Assembly (NCBI RefSeq): GCF_004564235.1
Contig: NZ_SOMN01000015.1
Coordinates: 1 to 60,058 of the forward strand
DNA from: Cohnella luojiensis
GTDB taxonomy: Bacteria > Bacillota > Bacilli > Paenibacillales > Paenibacillaceae
Direction: 5' to 3'
Length of the DNA stretch: 60,058 nucleotides
Shown: in pieces, positions 7,814 through 18,682 of the stretch
Position numbering within the stretch: the first letter of the stretch is position 1
Layout: each line of letters starts with the position of its first letter
Notes under the pieces: model-generated
Database searches by the model: none
Told to the model about the DNA's origin: nothing
What the model saw: the letters and a program-made list of their open reading frames with translations, nothing else
Position numbers and translations under genes: made by a program

Positions 7814-9154
7814 TTACACTCTAGGCGGGCTGCTTCTCGTCGGGCGGCGTGCTCCGCCGGATCCCATAGAGGATGGACTAGGAGCGCTCGGTCCCCCGCT
7901 CGTATCCAGAGAATCCAGGAACTCCTGGTTCGTCTTCGTGTTGGAGAGCTTCTTGAGGAAGCCCTCCACGAATTCCATCGAATCGTTCATGCTCTTGCGA
8001 ATCGCCCATAACTTGTCGAGCGCTTCCTTGTCGAGCAACAATTCTTCCCGCCGGGTGCCCGACCGCCGAATGTCCAGCGCCGGGAATATGCGGCGTTCGG
8101 ATAGCTTGCGATCGAGATGCAACTCCATATTGCCCGTACCTTTAAACTCTTCATAAATAATGTCGTCCATACGCGATCCCGTTTCCACGAGCGCGGTAGC
8201 GAGAATGGTCAAGCTTCCGCCTTCCTCGATATTACGCGCCGAGCCGAAGAACCGCTTCGGGCGATGGAACGCGGCTGGATCGATCCCCCCGGACAACGTA
8301 CGACCGGACGGCGGAACAACGAGGTTGTACGCCCTCGCAAGCCTTGTAATGCTATCTAACAGAATGACAACGTCGCGTTTATGCTCGACAAGCCTAAGCG
8401 CCCGTTCCAGCACCAACTCGGCAACTTTGATATGGTTCTCCGGCACTTCATCGAAAGTAGACGCGATAACTTCTCCTTTAACCGAGCGCTGCATGTCCGT
8501 AACTTCCTCCGGACGCTCGTCGATCAGAAGTACGAATAGGTCGATCTCCGGATGGTTAATCGAAATGCTATTGGCAATTTCCTTAAGCAGCAACGTTTTA
8601 CCTGCTTTGGGTTGCGCTACGATCAATCCGCGCTGGCCTAATCCGACGGGAGCTACAAGATCCATAATGCGAGTGGACAGATGGGTGGGAGACGTTTCGA
8701 GCTTGATCTTCTTCTGCGGATACAGCGGGGTAAGAGCTGGGAAATGCAGACGTTCCGCGGCGGTTTCCGGAGTAACGCCATTCACGGCGTTTACCTGAAG
8801 GAGTCCGAAATACCGTTCGCTTTCTTTCGGCGCCCGGCATTTGCCGGATACCAGATCCCCGGTGCGCAGATCGAATTTGCGAATCTGCGAGGCCGAGATG
8901 TAAATATCCTCGGCGCTTGGCAGGTAGTTTATCGGTCTTAAAAATCCGAAACCCTCGGGAAGAACTTCGAGAACGCCTTCCATGAACATCAGGCCGCTGC
9001 GCTCTGCCTGCGCCCGCAAGATAGCAATAATCAGTTCTCTCTTCTTCATCTGGGCGTAGTTAATGATTGTGTGCTGCTTCGCAAGCTTGTACAACTCGGT
9101 CAGCTTCAGCCCTTCCAAATCAGCCATCATTAAATCGGTCAATAGAATCCCCAC
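7814..9154 (-). CDS. rho: transcription termination factor Rho
   Basis: The hexameric RNA helicase that ends transcription at rut sites. The N-terminal helical SAP-like domain ([15 protein letters not shown], about 10-55) is followed by the cold-shock-type RNA-binding domain (about 60-130) and the RecA-like ATPase with P-loop AQPKAGKT near 190. The Q and R loop regions follow. The C-terminus carries a short disordered Gly/Ser/Pro/Arg tail. The start is uncertain. GTG 9154 has no good ribosome-binding site, while a TTG at 9142 follows GTGGGGATT and also fits homologues. It lies 28 bp after murA, as in B. subtilis (murAA-rho-rpmE). Confidence 0.96.
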   Translation of the reverse strand: MGILLTDLMMADLEGLKLTELYKLAKQHTIINYAQMKKRELIIAILRAQAERSGLMFMEGVLEVLPEGFGFLRPINYLPSAEDIYISASQIRKFDLRTGDLVSGKCRAPKESERYFGLLQVNAVNGVTPETAAERLHFPALTPLYPQKKIKLETSPTHLSTRIMDLVAPVGLGQRGLIVAQPKAGKTLLLKEIANSISINHPEIDLFVLLIDERPEEVTDMQRSVKGEVIASTFDEVPENHIKVAELVLERALRLVEHKRDVVILLDSITRLARAYNLVVPPSGRTLSGGIDPAAFHRPKRFFGSARNIEEGGSLTILATALVETGSRMDDIIYEEFKGTGNMELHLDRKLSERRIFPALDIRRSGTRREELLLDKEALDKLWAIRKSMNDSMEFVEGFLKKLSNTKTNQEFLDSLDTSGGPSAPSPSSMGSGGARRPTRSSPPRV

Positions 9155-9182
9155 TTTTAATTAGAAATCAACAATGTACTTA

Positions 9183-10433
9183 TTAGCCTTGCCGCCATAC
9201 TTCCGCGCCCAAGTTGCTAAGCTGCGTGACTAGTCGCTCATATCCCCGGTCAATGTATTCGACTCCGCTAATTTCCGTCGTGCCTTCTTCGACGGTTAGC
9301 GCGGCAACGACAAGCGCAGCTCCCGCGCGAAGATCGGCTGCCCTGACTTTAGCTGCATTAAGAGGTCCGCCTTCGATAATGGCGGATCGGCCTTCCACCC
9401 GAATTTGCGCGCCCATGCGGGCAAGCTCGGGAACATGCTTGAACCTGTTGTTGTACACGTAATCGGACAGCACGCTAACGCCGCGAGCTTGCGCAAGCAG
9501 GCTGGTCATCGGCGATTGCAAATCCGTGGCAAAGCCTGGGTAGACCAGCGCCTTAACGTCTACCGCTTCGTAGAGAGATTGCCCGACAACTCGAATCGCT
9601 TCGTCCATCTCGTACACATGGACGCCCATTTCTTGCAGCTTCGCTGTCATGGCTTCTAAATGCTTAGGAATAATATTATCGATAAGGACGTCGCCGCGGG
9701 TTGCCGCAGCGGCTATCATGTATGTTCCAGCTTGTATGCGATCGGGAATAATAGAATGCCTGCATCCGTGCATTTCCTGAACGCCTTCGATTCGGATCGT
9801 CTCCGTGCCTGCGCCTTTGATCTTGGCCCCCATGGCGTTAAGCAACGTAGCTACGTCTATAATCTCCGGTTCTTTGGCCGCGTTCTCGATCAAGGTTAAT
9901 CCCTTTGCCCTAGAGGCCGCCAACATAATATTAATAGTGGCTCCAACGCTGACGACATCCAAATAAATCTTGGCGCCTCGCAGTTCCTTGGCTCTGATCC
10001 GAATGGACCCATGATCATTGGTTACTTCCGCTCCCAATGCTTCGAAGCCTTTGATATGCTGATCGATCGGGCGCGGCTCGAAATTGCATCCGCCGGGTAA
10101 TCCGATCGTCGCCTCTCCGAATCTCCCCAATAAAGCTCCCATCAAGTAATAGGATGCTCTAAGCATCTTGACTCTTCCATTTGGCATCGGCACCGATTTC
10201 ATCGCGGATGGATCGATAGACATCGTGTCATCCTGCCAAGATACCTTGCCTCCAAGCTCTTCTAACAATTCCGCATAAACCGCCACATCGCTGAGTTGAG
10301 GCAGGTTGTCCAGCCTCACTTCGGATTCTGCCAGTATTGCTGCGGGAATAAGAGCGACAGCGCTATTTTTCGCGCCGCTAATTCCGACCGTGCCTCTGAG
10401 CGGTCGGCCTCCCCGGACCATCAATTTATCCAT
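9183..10433 (-). CDS. murA: UDP-N-acetylglucosamine 1-carboxyvinyltransferase
   Basis: Catalyses the first committed step of peptidoglycan synthesis: enolpyruvyl transfer from PEP to UDP-GlcNAc in the cytoplasm, the target of fosfomycin. The 416 residues match the family length. K22-N23 in the substrate loop (GAKNSAVA) and the catalytic cysteine C116 ([14 protein letters not shown]) are present, so it should be fosfomycin-sensitive by this residue. The start is ATG 10433 behind GAGGAGGAAG; the longer open frame upstream lacks support. It lies just upstream of rho. A second MurA paralogue is usual in Bacilli but is not in this window. Confidence 0.96.
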   Translation of the reverse strand: MDKLMVRGGRPLRGTVGISGAKNSAVALIPAAILAESEVRLDNLPQLSDVAVYAELLEELGGKVSWQDDTMSIDPSAMKSVPMPNGRVKMLRASYYLMGALLGRFGEATIGLPGGCNFEPRPIDQHIKGFEALGAEVTNDHGSIRIRAKELRGAKIYLDVVSVGATINIMLAASRAKGLTLIENAAKEPEIIDVATLLNAMGAKIKGAGTETIRIEGVQEMHGCRHSIIPDRIQAGTYMIAAAATRGDVLIDNIIPKHLEAMTAKLQEMGVHVYEMDEAIRVVGQSLYEAVDVKALVYPGFATDLQSPMTSLLAQARGVSVLSDYVYNNRFKHVPELARMGAQIRVEGRSAIIEGGPLNAAKVRAADLRAGAALVVAALTVEEGTTEISGVEYIDRGYERLVTQLSNLGAEVWRQG

Positions 10434-10491
10434 GAATGCTGTCTTCCTCCTCGTGTTGTTGTCGACGGAAATCACCGACACATGAAGGAAC

Positions 10492-10517
10492 GGGAAAACG
10501 CCTAAAGACGTTTTCCC
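10492..10517 (-). terminator. possible terminator between fbaA and murA
   Basis: GGGAAAACG and CGTTTTCCC form a perfect 9-bp stem with an 8-nt loop, 33 bp after the fbaA stop. There is no strong T-run after it, so partial termination or mRNA processing is also possible. Confidence 0.5.
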
Positions 10518-10549
10518 GCGCATGATACGTTACATAATAATAGGTGAAA

Positions 10550-11404
10550 TTATGCTTTGTTGCTGCTTCCGAACAGGCGGATTTTCTCCTGTACGACTGC
10601 TTTCATCGCATTGCGAGCCGGCGTCAAGTATTTGCGCGGATCGTATACGTTGCCGTCCTTCGCAAGTACGGCCCGGATGGCTTCCGTGCAAGCGACTTGG
10701 TTTTCGGTGTTCACGTTGATTTTGCCTGCGCCGGATTGGATCGCTTCGCGAATCATTTCATCCGGAACGCCGGAGCCGCCGTGAAGAACGATAGGTACCG
10801 GAATTTTGGAAACGACTTCTTTAATGATATCGAAATGGATTTTCACTTCGCCTTTGTACATCCCGTGAGCTGTACCTACCGCGATAGCCAAGCAGTCAAC
10901 GCCGGTTTCTTCATAGAAACGGATCGCTTCTTCGGGCTTGGCAAGCGCCGCGTGCGCTTCGTCAACGCTGATATCGTCTTCGACGCCGCCGATCGTGCCC
11001 AGCTCGCCTTCAACGGATACGCCCATTGCATGAGCGGCTTTAACGACTTCTTTAGTCAAGCGGATGTTATCTTCGAAAGAGTGGTGCGAACCGTCGAACA
11101 TAACGGACGAGAAGCCGGCACGGATACATTTCATAGCAATATCGAAATTGCTTCCGTGGTCTAAATGCAACGCGATCGGAAGACCGGATTTCTCGGCAGC
11201 CGCTTTAGCGATTGCAACCGTATATTCCATTCCCATGTACTTCAAGGCGCCTTCGCTGACCCCGAAGATGAACGGCGAATTTTCTTCGATCGCTGCATCG
11301 GTGATCGCTTGCGCGAACTCCAGGTTGTTCATGTTAAACTGGCCGACAGCATATTTACCTGCTTTGGCTTGCGGCAAAAATTCGGACATCGATACTAATG
11401 GCAT
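10550..11404 (-). CDS. fbaA: class II fructose-1,6-bisphosphate aldolase
   Basis: A zinc-dependent aldolase of glycolysis and gluconeogenesis that cleaves fructose 1,6-bisphosphate to DHAP and glyceraldehyde 3-phosphate. The 284 residues show the metal-site segment ALHLDHG (H80-D82-H83) and a second metal region (IAVGTAHGMYKG). The start is ATG 11404 (MPLVSM, as in B. subtilis). AGGAGG lies 11 bp upstream, whereas the TTG nine bases earlier would be too close to it. It lies between spo0F and murA as in B. subtilis, but the transaldolase gene found next to it there is absent. Confidence 0.97.
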   Translation of the reverse strand: MPLVSMSEFLPQAKAGKYAVGQFNMNNLEFAQAITDAAIEENSPFIFGVSEGALKYMGMEYTVAIAKAAAEKSGLPIALHLDHGSNFDIAMKCIRAGFSSVMFDGSHHSFEDNIRLTKEVVKAAHAMGVSVEGELGTIGGVEDDISVDEAHAALAKPEEAIRFYEETGVDCLAIAVGTAHGMYKGEVKIHFDIIKEVVSKIPVPIVLHGGSGVPDEMIREAIQSGAGKINVNTENQVACTEAIRAVLAKDGNVYDPRKYLTPARNAMKAVVQEKIRLFGSSNKA

Positions 11405-11463
11405 AGTGTACAATTCCTCCTGCGGGTTTCATTCGTTTTCTCACGACTCGTACATACTGCGTT

Positions 11464-11472
11464 ATTATAACA
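11464..11472 (-). promoter_or_regulatory. extended -10 promoter of fbaA
   Basis: TGTTATAAT gives a perfect TATAAT -10 with an upstream TG element, about 50 bp before the aldolase gene. No good -35 box is present at 16-18 bp, which the extended -10 may compensate for. Confidence 0.55.
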
Positions 11473-11544
11473 CAAAATGACTTCGTGAAGTAAACCGAAC
11501 GAAGTTTCGCGCCTATAGAGGAGTCGTAACATACGCCATCAGGG

Positions 11545-11940
11545 CTAGGATCCGGTCGCGAATCGCGAAGCGGAACCTTCTCCCATCTGCATGTTAACCG
11601 CGAGCCTCATCTCGTCGATATCGAACGGTTTCGTAAAATGCATCAAAGCTCCCAAGTCGGTAGCTTCCTTAATCATGTCGAGCTCTCCGTAAGCCGTCAT
11701 CATAATCACTTTAATGCCGCGGTCGTATTCCTTGATTTGCTTGAGGATTTCCAGCCCGTCCATGCCGGGTATCTTCATGTCTAACAACACCAGATCCGGA
11801 CGATGGTTCCTGACAATTTCTAGCGCCGTTCTCCCATTGGCCGCTTGGAAAGTGTCATAGCCTTCGGTTGCAAAGACCTCTAACAGCAATATGCGGATGC
11901 CCACTTGATCATCGACGATTAATAATTTCTTCTTATCCAA
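11545..11940 (-). CDS. spo0F: sporulation phosphorelay response regulator Spo0F
   Basis: A single-domain receiver that passes phosphate from sporulation kinases to Spo0B and on to Spo0A. A start at TTG 11940 is preferred to the GTG at 11949: GGTGAG lies just before it, and it puts the phospho-acceptor at D54 and the switch lysine at K104 (acidic pocket D10-D11), the same numbers as B. subtilis Spo0F. The segments [15 protein letters not shown] and [11 protein letters not shown] are almost those of B. subtilis. The C-terminal tail is slightly longer and Ser/Gly-rich. It is flanked by pyrG and fbaA as in B. subtilis and preceded by a sigma-H-like promoter. Confidence 0.96.
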   Translation of the reverse strand: MDKKKLLIVDDQVGIRILLLEVFATEGYDTFQAANGRTALEIVRNHRPDLVLLDMKIPGMDGLEILKQIKEYDRGIKVIMMTAYGELDMIKEATDLGALMHFTKPFDIDEMRLAVNMQMGEGSASRFATGS

Positions 11941-11973
11941 AGAGCTCACCCCCGAATCGCTATCTGTACCTTT

Positions 11974-12001
11974 ATTCTAGGCCCAGGGTATAAATTCCTC
12001 C
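11974..12001 (-). promoter_or_regulatory. sigma-H-type promoter of spo0F
   Basis: GGAGGAATT (12001-11993) matches 8 of 9 positions of the sigma-H -35 consensus RWAGGAWWT. After exactly 14 bp comes AGAAT (11978-11974), matching the -10 consensus HGAAT. spo0F is a known sigma-H target in B. subtilis, so site and gene agree. The stretch 12002-12090 shows nothing else clear. Confidence 0.7.
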
Positions 12002-12092
12002 TGTTTCCATGTAAAAATTATGTAGAGCAACTTAAATATATATTATTCACCAAGATGCGCTCAGCGCATACAAGAAGGTGGAAACAGCCTAG

Positions 12093-12126
12093 AAAAAACC
12101 GCTCCGGCACGAAGCCGAAACGGTTT
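12093..12126 (-). terminator. terminator after pyrG
   Basis: On the minus strand AACCG...CGGC pairs with GCCG...CGGTT around TTCGT, followed by TTTTTTC. It lies 45 bp after the pyrG stop. Confidence 0.75.
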
Positions 12127-12171
12127 AATGGTTATTTAGTTCAGGGTATGAAACCGAAATGGCCTAAGCAA

Positions 12172-13839
<1,668 letters not shown>

Positions 13840-13860
13840 TTACCCTCTATGAAAAAGGGC

Positions 13861-13905
13861 GAAAAAAGAAAAAAGTGTCACCCAATAAATGGGGGCACTT
13901 TTTAA
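13861..13905 (-). promoter_or_regulatory. pyrG leader attenuator hairpin
   Basis: On the minus strand AAAGTG-CCCCCA-TTTAT-TGGGTGACACTTT folds into a hairpin followed by TTTTTTC. The 5' arm contains CCCCC. In B. subtilis pyrG, low CTP makes polymerase add extra G residues to the GGGC start of the RNA. The poly-G end then pairs with the C/U-rich 5' arm and prevents termination. Both parts, a GGGC start (13941) and a C-rich arm, are present here, so the same mechanism is likely. Confidence 0.7.
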
Positions 13906-13937
13906 ATTCTTAACCTATGGAAATACTCACTTCTAAA

Positions 13938-13977
13938 GCCCAAGCATTAGTTTAACGTGTCGAATCCGCGGTGTCAA
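13938..13977 (-). promoter_or_regulatory. pyrG: pyrG promoter with GGGC initial transcribed sequence
   Basis: A perfect TTGACA -35 (13977-13972), a 17-bp spacer, TAAACT (13954-13949), then AATGCTT and GGGC starting at 13941. Initiation at that run of three Gs followed by C is what reiterative-transcription control of pyrG requires. Confidence 0.75.
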
Positions 13978-13979
13978 GT

Positions 13980-13998
13980 AAAACGGCTTCGCCGTTTT
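13980..13998 (-). terminator. short terminator after rpoE
   Basis: AAAACGGC-GAA-GCCGTTTT on the minus strand is a perfect 8-bp stem, 18 bp after the rpoE stop and directly before the pyrG -35 box. The T-run is short, so read-through into pyrG is possible. Confidence 0.6.
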
Positions 13999-14016
13999 TG
14001 GACGGAGATATACGTT

Positions 14017-14607
14017 TTATTTGTCGTCTTCTTCCTCGTCGTCCGCCAAGTCTTCGTCATCGTCTTCTTCGAAATCATCGTCCTCTACGCCGTCTTTAAC
14101 GTCGAGTTCTTCTTCGATTTCAGCGTCTTCGTCTTCTTCGATAATAACCTCTTCATCGGCTTCCGCCGCCTCTTCACCTTCTTCGAACACTTCCTCGCGT
14201 TCTTCGTCGAAGAGATCATAGGTTTCATCGTCCGGGGATGCGACTTCCTCATCCTCGCCATACAGGTCGTCATCATCTTCGTCGTCATCGTCATTGATGA
14301 TGCGAGGACGCTTGGCTCCGCCGTTCATTGGATCATCAGAACGTTCAACCGGATACCAACGCTTCAGTCCCCATACGTTGCTTCCGACGCACGCAAAGCG
14401 TCCGTCGATGTTGATTTCCGTATAAAGCTGGGCAATGACATCCGTCACTTGGCTGTCGCTTAAACCGCGCATTTTGGCGATCTCGATCATCAAGTCACGA
14501 TAGTAAAAAGGGGTATTAGCTGTCTTCAGCAATTCATATGCCAGGTCAACCATCGGCATCTCGCGAATTTTCTCGGAGTCGAGTTTCAGCACGTAGTCGG
14601 CGCTCAC
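14017..14607 (-). CDS. rpoE: DNA-directed RNA polymerase delta subunit
   Basis: Delta is found in Firmicutes RNA polymerase, where it raises specificity and recycling and lowers non-specific DNA binding. The 196 residues have a folded HARE-HTH N-terminal domain (about 1-95, MSADYVLKLDSEKIREMPMV to a conserved WGLKRWYPVE) and a highly acidic disordered C-terminal half made almost entirely of Asp and Glu. This two-part form is diagnostic. The start is GTG 14607 behind AGAGAGGATGG. The GAC/GAA-rich DNA of the tail produces long spurious Ser-rich frames on the other strand. Confidence 0.95.
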   Translation of the reverse strand: MSADYVLKLDSEKIREMPMVDLAYELLKTANTPFYYRDLMIEIAKMRGLSDSQVTDVIAQLYTEINIDGRFACVGSNVWGLKRWYPVERSDDPMNGGAKRPRIINDDDDEDDDDLYGEDEEVASPDDETYDLFDEEREEVFEEGEEAAEADEEVIIEEDEDAEIEEELDVKDGVEDDDFEEDDDEDLADDEEEDDK

Positions 14608-14686
14608 GTGACTTCCATCCTCTCTGTATGTGAACCAAGCTTAACGGCTTCGCCGTAAAGACCTTCACCTTGATTTGTCAACCTTT

Positions 14687-14715
14687 AGTAAACCGTATTT
14701 CGTATAAAAATGCAA
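14687..14715 (-). promoter_or_regulatory. rpoE promoter
   Basis: TTGCAT (14715-14710), 17 bp and TTTACT (14692-14687), about 80 bp before the rpoE start. Between it and the gene lies TTAACGGC-TTC-GCCGTAA, a small hairpin in the leader. Confidence 0.55.
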
Positions 14716-14779
14716 GTCGCAGAGCAGGACTTTTCGCGATTTTATTTCCGGGGGCAATCTTGTCCGAACCTCGACGTCG

Positions 14780-14822
14780 AAAAAGCGAAGGCGCGTCCCC
14801 AGCGGACCGCACCTTCGCTTTT
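14780..14822. terminator. symmetrical hairpin in the rpoE-protease gap
   Basis: The gap 14716-15072 has no gene. Its main feature is an 11-bp inverted repeat, AAAAGCGAAGG/CCTTCGCTTTT, with a 20-nt interior; T-runs on both strands allow bidirectional termination. It may insulate the divergent rpoE and protease genes. The remainder up to the protease start shows no clear promoter. Confidence 0.5.
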
Positions 14823-15072
14823 CGACTGTATCCCTTCCCGGCCGCTCCGCGGGCGGAGGAACCGGCATGACCAAGAGTCTCGCCGGGAAACTCTCCATTC
14901 ATCCTATGTCAGAAGCTCAGAATTGACACGGAACGCCGCCTATTTCCTGCCGAAAAAGGTCACATTCCCAAGCTTTTATTCTCCCCTGCTCATACAGTAG
15001 AGGACACGGCAGAATGGCGTGCTTTACGCACCGTCCGCTTAGACTGCACACTCGTCCGGGAGGGAAGCCGCA

Positions 15073-16206
15073 TTGGACGTAAGCGAAATCGTGGAGTGGC
15101 TTTTTTCCTCTCGATCTACAGGGGATTTCGGGCGAAGAAGCATCCTCCGTTTCTCTGATCCCGACGATTATGATCAATTCCTACAGGCGCTGCAGGTTAA
15201 TGGTCCCCTCAGTAAGAAGCTTGAAGAAATTCGTCCTTTGGAAATGATTCAAGCGTTATCCATTCCCTCAAGTTACCGAAGCCTGCCTGCATCGTTATGC
15301 GGTAAGGCGTCATTGGAGGAAGATATTCCGGTCAGCGTTGGGGCATTGCCCCAAGGGTCCCTCGTTACCGACAAAGGAATTCCCTGGGGCGTCAAACACA
15401 TACAAGCGCCGCAGGCATGGAGCCGGACGACCGGGTACCGCGTAAAGGTCGGCGTGATCGACACCGGAGTGGACTTTGGACATCCCGATCTGCGTCATTC
15501 TTTGGATCGAGGCATCAATCTGCTTCATCGGATGGCTCTGCCGCAGGACGATAACGGTCATGGCACGCATATTTCCGGAACGATCGCCGCGGCCAATGAA
15601 CTGCAAGGAATGATCGGGGTGGCTCCCCGTTCGATGATCTATCCGGTAAAAGCATTCGACTATAACGGAACGGCATTCGTGTCCGATATCATTCTGGGTA
15701 TCGAGTGGTGCATTCGCAATCAAATGGACGTGGTCAATATGAGCTTCGGAATGAAGACGCGCAGCAAATCGCTGTTGAATGCCGTCAATTACGCTTACCG
15801 TTCGGGAGTTCTCATCGTCGCCTCGTCCGGCAACGACGGCCGCATAGGAGATATCGACTATCCCGCCCGCTACAACCAAACCATCGCGGTAGGCGCCACC
15901 AACCAATTGAGCCGAATAGCCAAGTTTACCAACCGAAGCGGATTAATCGATATCTACGCCCCGGGCGATCGCATCGTATCCGCTTGGTTAAAAGGCAAAC
16001 ACCGCGAAATGAGCGGCACTTCGATGGCCACCTCGCACGTGACGGGAGCCATTGCCTTGTTGCTTGCTCTGAAGCCCGGGCTATCCCCCGCGCAAATCAA
16101 GGTGATTATTAAGAATTCCGCCAAGCCTCTAAAAAATAGCAAAGCTCCCCGGACGGCCGGAGAGCTGAACGTCATGCGTATGATTAGAGCGGCGGAACAA
16201 CTCTGA
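15073..16206 (+). CDS. subtilisin-like S8 family serine peptidase
   Basis: A serine protease of 377 residues with the complete catalytic triad: D130 (VGVIDTGVDFGHPD), H163 (NGHGTHISGT) and S317 (SGTSMATSHV), plus the oxyanion-hole N254 (SSGNDGR). There is no hydrophobic signal peptide. The first roughly 115 residues resemble a propeptide region rather than an export signal, so an intracellular or non-classically exported enzyme is likely. The start is TTG 15073 with GGGAGGG just upstream. The gene is convergent with argS, with only 7 bp between stops. The substrate is unknown. Confidence 0.9.
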   Translation: MDVSEIVEWLFSSRSTGDFGRRSILRFSDPDDYDQFLQALQVNGPLSKKLEEIRPLEMIQALSIPSSYRSLPASLCGKASLEEDIPVSVGALPQGSLVTDKGIPWGVKHIQAPQAWSRTTGYRVKVGVIDTGVDFGHPDLRHSLDRGINLLHRMALPQDDNGHGTHISGTIAAANELQGMIGVAPRSMIYPVKAFDYNGTAFVSDIILGIEWCIRNQMDVVNMSFGMKTRSKSLLNAVNYAYRSGVLIVASSGNDGRIGDIDYPARYNQTIAVGATNQLSRIAKFTNRSGLIDIYAPGDRIVSAWLKGKHREMSGTSMATSHVTGAIALLLALKPGLSPAQIKVIIKNSAKPLKNSKAPRTAGELNVMRMIRAAEQL

Positions 16207-16213
16207 GCTCGGA

Positions 16214-17890
16214 CTACATTTTATCGGGAGCGGATACTCCGACAAGGGCGAGCGCGTTGGCAATGGCGATTCGGACCGCGGACAGAAGCTGAAGCCGAGC
16301 CTGGCTCTGCTCCGCGTCTTCGGTAATGACCCGCTCCGCTTTGTAATAGCTGTGGAACTGCGAAGCCAGCTCATAGACATAGCGAATCATGGTATGCGGC
16401 GCATAAATCCGGGCCGCTTCGGCAATCGTTTCAGGCAACTCGCCTATTTTCCTAAGCAGATCGAATTCCTGCTCCGTCGTTAGCCTGTCGATTGACGCTT
16501 CCTGCCAAGGCAATACGGCGATTCCTTGCTCCTCCGCTTGACGGAAGATGCTGCAAATGCGCGCATGGGCGTATTGAACGTAGAATACGGGATTCTCGTT
16601 GGACTTCGATACCGCAAGATCCATGTCGAAATCCAGGTGGGAGTCCATGCTGCGCATCGTGAAGAAGTAGCGAATGGCGTCGACGCCGACCTCATCCATA
16701 AGATCTTCCATCGTGACCGCTTTACCCGTACGCTTGGACATCTTTACCTTCTCGCCGTTCTGGAACAAGCTCACCATTTGCGCGATCAACACCGTCAGCT
16801 TCTCCGAATCGTTGCCTAGCGCAGCCATGGCTGCCTTCATCCGGGGAATATAACCGTGATGATCCGCGCCCCAAATATTAATCATTTCGTCATAGCCGCG
16901 TTTATACTTATCCATATGGTAAGCCGCATCCGGCGTCAAATACGTATAGCTTCCGTCGTTCTTGACCAGTACCCGATCCTTGTCATCTCCGAAAGTCGTC
17001 GAAGAAAGCCAGACGGCACCATCCAAATCGTATACATGACCTTGAGCTCTTAACGCTTCGAGAACTTCGGTAACTTTGTCGTTCTCATAGAGGGATGTTT
17101 CGCTATACCACTCGTCGAACTGAACGCCGAAGCGCGCCAAATCGCGTTTGATCTTGGCTAATTCCTTGTCGAGTCCGTACTTGCGGAAAAAGTCGAAACG
17201 CTCTTCGTCTCCCAACGTTAGAAGGCGATCCGCTTCTTGCTCCGCCAATTCCTTGGCGAAACCGACAATATCCTCTCCGTGGTAGCCGTCTTCCGGCATC
17301 TCCGCCGTTTGACCGAGCGCCTGGCGATAACGCGCCTCGATCGATCTGGCCAGATTATTCACTTGGTTGCCGGCGTCGTTAATATAATACTCCCGCGTTA
17401 CTTCGTACCCTGCAGCCGACAATACGTTGCACAAGGCATCGCCTACCGCCGCTCCCCGGGCATGTCCCAAGTGCAGGCTTCCCGTCGGATTCGCGCTAAC
17501 GAACTCGACTTGAACCCTTTTACCTTGGCCGGCATTCACTTGACCATATTGGTTCCCTTGCGCGAGCGCTTCTCCGATAACCGGGTGCAGGTAACTCTTG
17601 TCGAGTCGGAAATTGATGAATCCCGGACCCGCGATCTCGGCGGATTGAATGGACGCGCGCCCCGAACCCAGCTTCTCGATGATAGCTTCCGCGATTTGTC
17701 TTGGATTCTTCTTCGCGATCTTCGTCAGCTGCATGGCCAAATTCGTTGCCAGGTCTCCATGGGCCTTGTCCTTCGGTACTTCCAACGCGATCGTCGGCAG
17801 CTCGTCCTTAGTCGTTACGAGTCCCGCTTCCAACGCAGCTTCGGCCAGCGCCTCCTTCACGGTTGCTTGCAATTGTTCCAATACGCTCAT
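16214..17890 (-). CDS. argS: arginyl-tRNA synthetase (first copy)
   Basis: A class I synthetase of 558 residues that charges tRNA-Arg. The N-terminal ArgRS-specific domain is followed by the HIGH-type motif in [13 protein letters not shown] (about 129-141) and the KMSKR signature ([10 protein letters not shown], about 372-381). The C-terminal anticodon-binding DALR domain ends at residue 558. It overlaps ywiB by 4 bp (ATGA), the same pair as ywiB-argS of B. subtilis, so this is the ancestral copy. No T-box precedes ywiB-argS here. A second, distinct argS lies 0.8 kb away. Confidence 0.97.
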   Translation of the reverse strand: MSVLEQLQATVKEALAEAALEAGLVTTKDELPTIALEVPKDKAHGDLATNLAMQLTKIAKKNPRQIAEAIIEKLGSGRASIQSAEIAGPGFINFRLDKSYLHPVIGEALAQGNQYGQVNAGQGKRVQVEFVSANPTGSLHLGHARGAAVGDALCNVLSAAGYEVTREYYINDAGNQVNNLARSIEARYRQALGQTAEMPEDGYHGEDIVGFAKELAEQEADRLLTLGDEERFDFFRKYGLDKELAKIKRDLARFGVQFDEWYSETSLYENDKVTEVLEALRAQGHVYDLDGAVWLSSTTFGDDKDRVLVKNDGSYTYLTPDAAYHMDKYKRGYDEMINIWGADHHGYIPRMKAAMAALGNDSEKLTVLIAQMVSLFQNGEKVKMSKRTGKAVTMEDLMDEVGVDAIRYFFTMRSMDSHLDFDMDLAVSKSNENPVFYVQYAHARICSIFRQAEEQGIAVLPWQEASIDRLTTEQEFDLLRKIGELPETIAEAARIYAPHTMIRYVYELASQFHSYYKAERVITEDAEQSQARLQLLSAVRIAIANALALVGVSAPDKM

Positions 17891-18309
17891 TCCGCTTGTT
17901 CCTCCCGAATATCGAGTCGGATATGAAAGCTTCCGACCGGTTGATCTTGCATAAGCAAGTCATATTTCCATTCAATAACCCCACCGGACTCCGCCAGCTC
18001 AATGTTCAAATGGGAAGTTAAAGCTTCAACGCTATGCGTCCCATAGGGCGTTTCCATCTTCCCCGGCAACGATTCTCCCTGGCGAAAGCCCTGCTCCAAG
18101 AAAATCGTCCCGCGCCTCCTGAGTCTAAGCTCGTTAGCTTCGATGAACAAGGTGTTGATCGCGATGACCCCGTTCTCGTCCGGCGATTCCCGGTAAACCA
18201 GCGTCCACCCCAATTGGAGCCGGTACAATTCCCCTTCCAGGGTAAATTGCTGGGCGCCTTCCTGCTGCCAGCTTTGGAAGCCAACCTTCACGCTCCGTTT
18301 ATCCGGCAT
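17887..18309 (-). CDS. ywiB: DUF1934 family protein (YwiB-like)
   Basis: A protein of 140 residues with a beta-barrel-like pattern of alternating hydrophobic and polar residues. The family (DUF1934, YwiB in B. subtilis) resembles lipocalin-fold proteins of unknown function. It is co-transcribed with argS, overlapping by 4 bp, as in B. subtilis. The start is ATG 18309 with GGAGTTGGG upstream. No signal peptide is present, so it is cytoplasmic. Confidence 0.88.
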   Translation of the reverse strand: MPDKRSVKVGFQSWQQEGAQQFTLEGELYRLQLGWTLVYRESPDENGVIAINTLFIEANELRLRRRGTIFLEQGFRQGESLPGKMETPYGTHSVEALTSHLNIELAESGGVIEWKYDLLMQDQPVGSFHIRLDIREEQAE

Positions 18310-18338
18310 ATGCCCAACTCCAATTCCCTTTACTCTTG

Positions 18339-18367
18339 TTAATACTATATACAGATCGTCCGATCAA
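18339..18367 (-). promoter_or_regulatory. ywiB-argS promoter
   Basis: TTGATC (18367-18362), 17 bp and TATTAA (18344-18339), ending about 30 bp before ywiB. It is back to back with the T-box promoter of the second argS. Confidence 0.6.
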
Positions 18368-18386
18368 TTCAAATTGAAATTTGGGG

Positions 18387-18416
18387 TTGTATGCGGACCG
18401 GGGAGATGGCTATAAT
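18387..18416 (+). promoter_or_regulatory. promoter of the T-box-controlled argS
   Basis: TTGTAT (18387-18392), 18 bp and a perfect TATAAT (18411-18416). The transcript would start near 18424, at the 5' end of the T-box leader. Confidence 0.65.
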
Positions 18417-18424
18417 GAGTAAAA

Positions 18425-18660
18425 TAAAAAAACGACGATGAACGAGAGAGTACCTCATGTTTTCCTGTATTCAGCGAGCCGGGTTGGTGCAAGCCGGCAC
18501 AGGCCATGAGCGAAACGCACTCGGGAGTTGGTTTCCTGAAATCGGAGTAGGGAAATCCGGCAGATGCCGTTAACTTAACGAGTGGATTCCCTATTCGGGA
18601 ATGCCAAAAGAGTGGTACCGCGGAAACCCCCTCCGTCTCTTACGAGACGGGGGTTTTTTA
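18425..18660 (+). promoter_or_regulatory. T-box riboswitch (arginine, specifier CGC)
   Basis: A tRNA-sensing leader. The T-box sequence AAGAGTGGTACCGCGG is at 18608-18623, and a terminator hairpin (CCGTCTC-TTAC-GAGACGG and TTTTTT) follows at about 18630-18659. Stem I covers about 18435-18520. The likely specifier is CGC (Arg) at 18516-18518, in the usual setting GAAA-CGC-ACTC. Uncharged tRNA-Arg would pair with the specifier and, through UGGU, with its acceptor end, favouring the antiterminator. The downstream gene is argS, so codon and gene agree. Confidence 0.92.
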
Positions 18661-18682
18661 TATTCCAAGGAGGGTTTCCGTT

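Noticed and set aside
10544..11164. A 206-residue frame on the plus strand opposite fbaA
   Set aside because: Antisense to a highly conserved aldolase gene with no supporting start signal.
14021..14294. Ser-rich and Met/Thr/Lys-rich frames opposite or overlapping rpoE
   Set aside because: Shadow of the Asp/Glu codon runs in the delta subunit tail.
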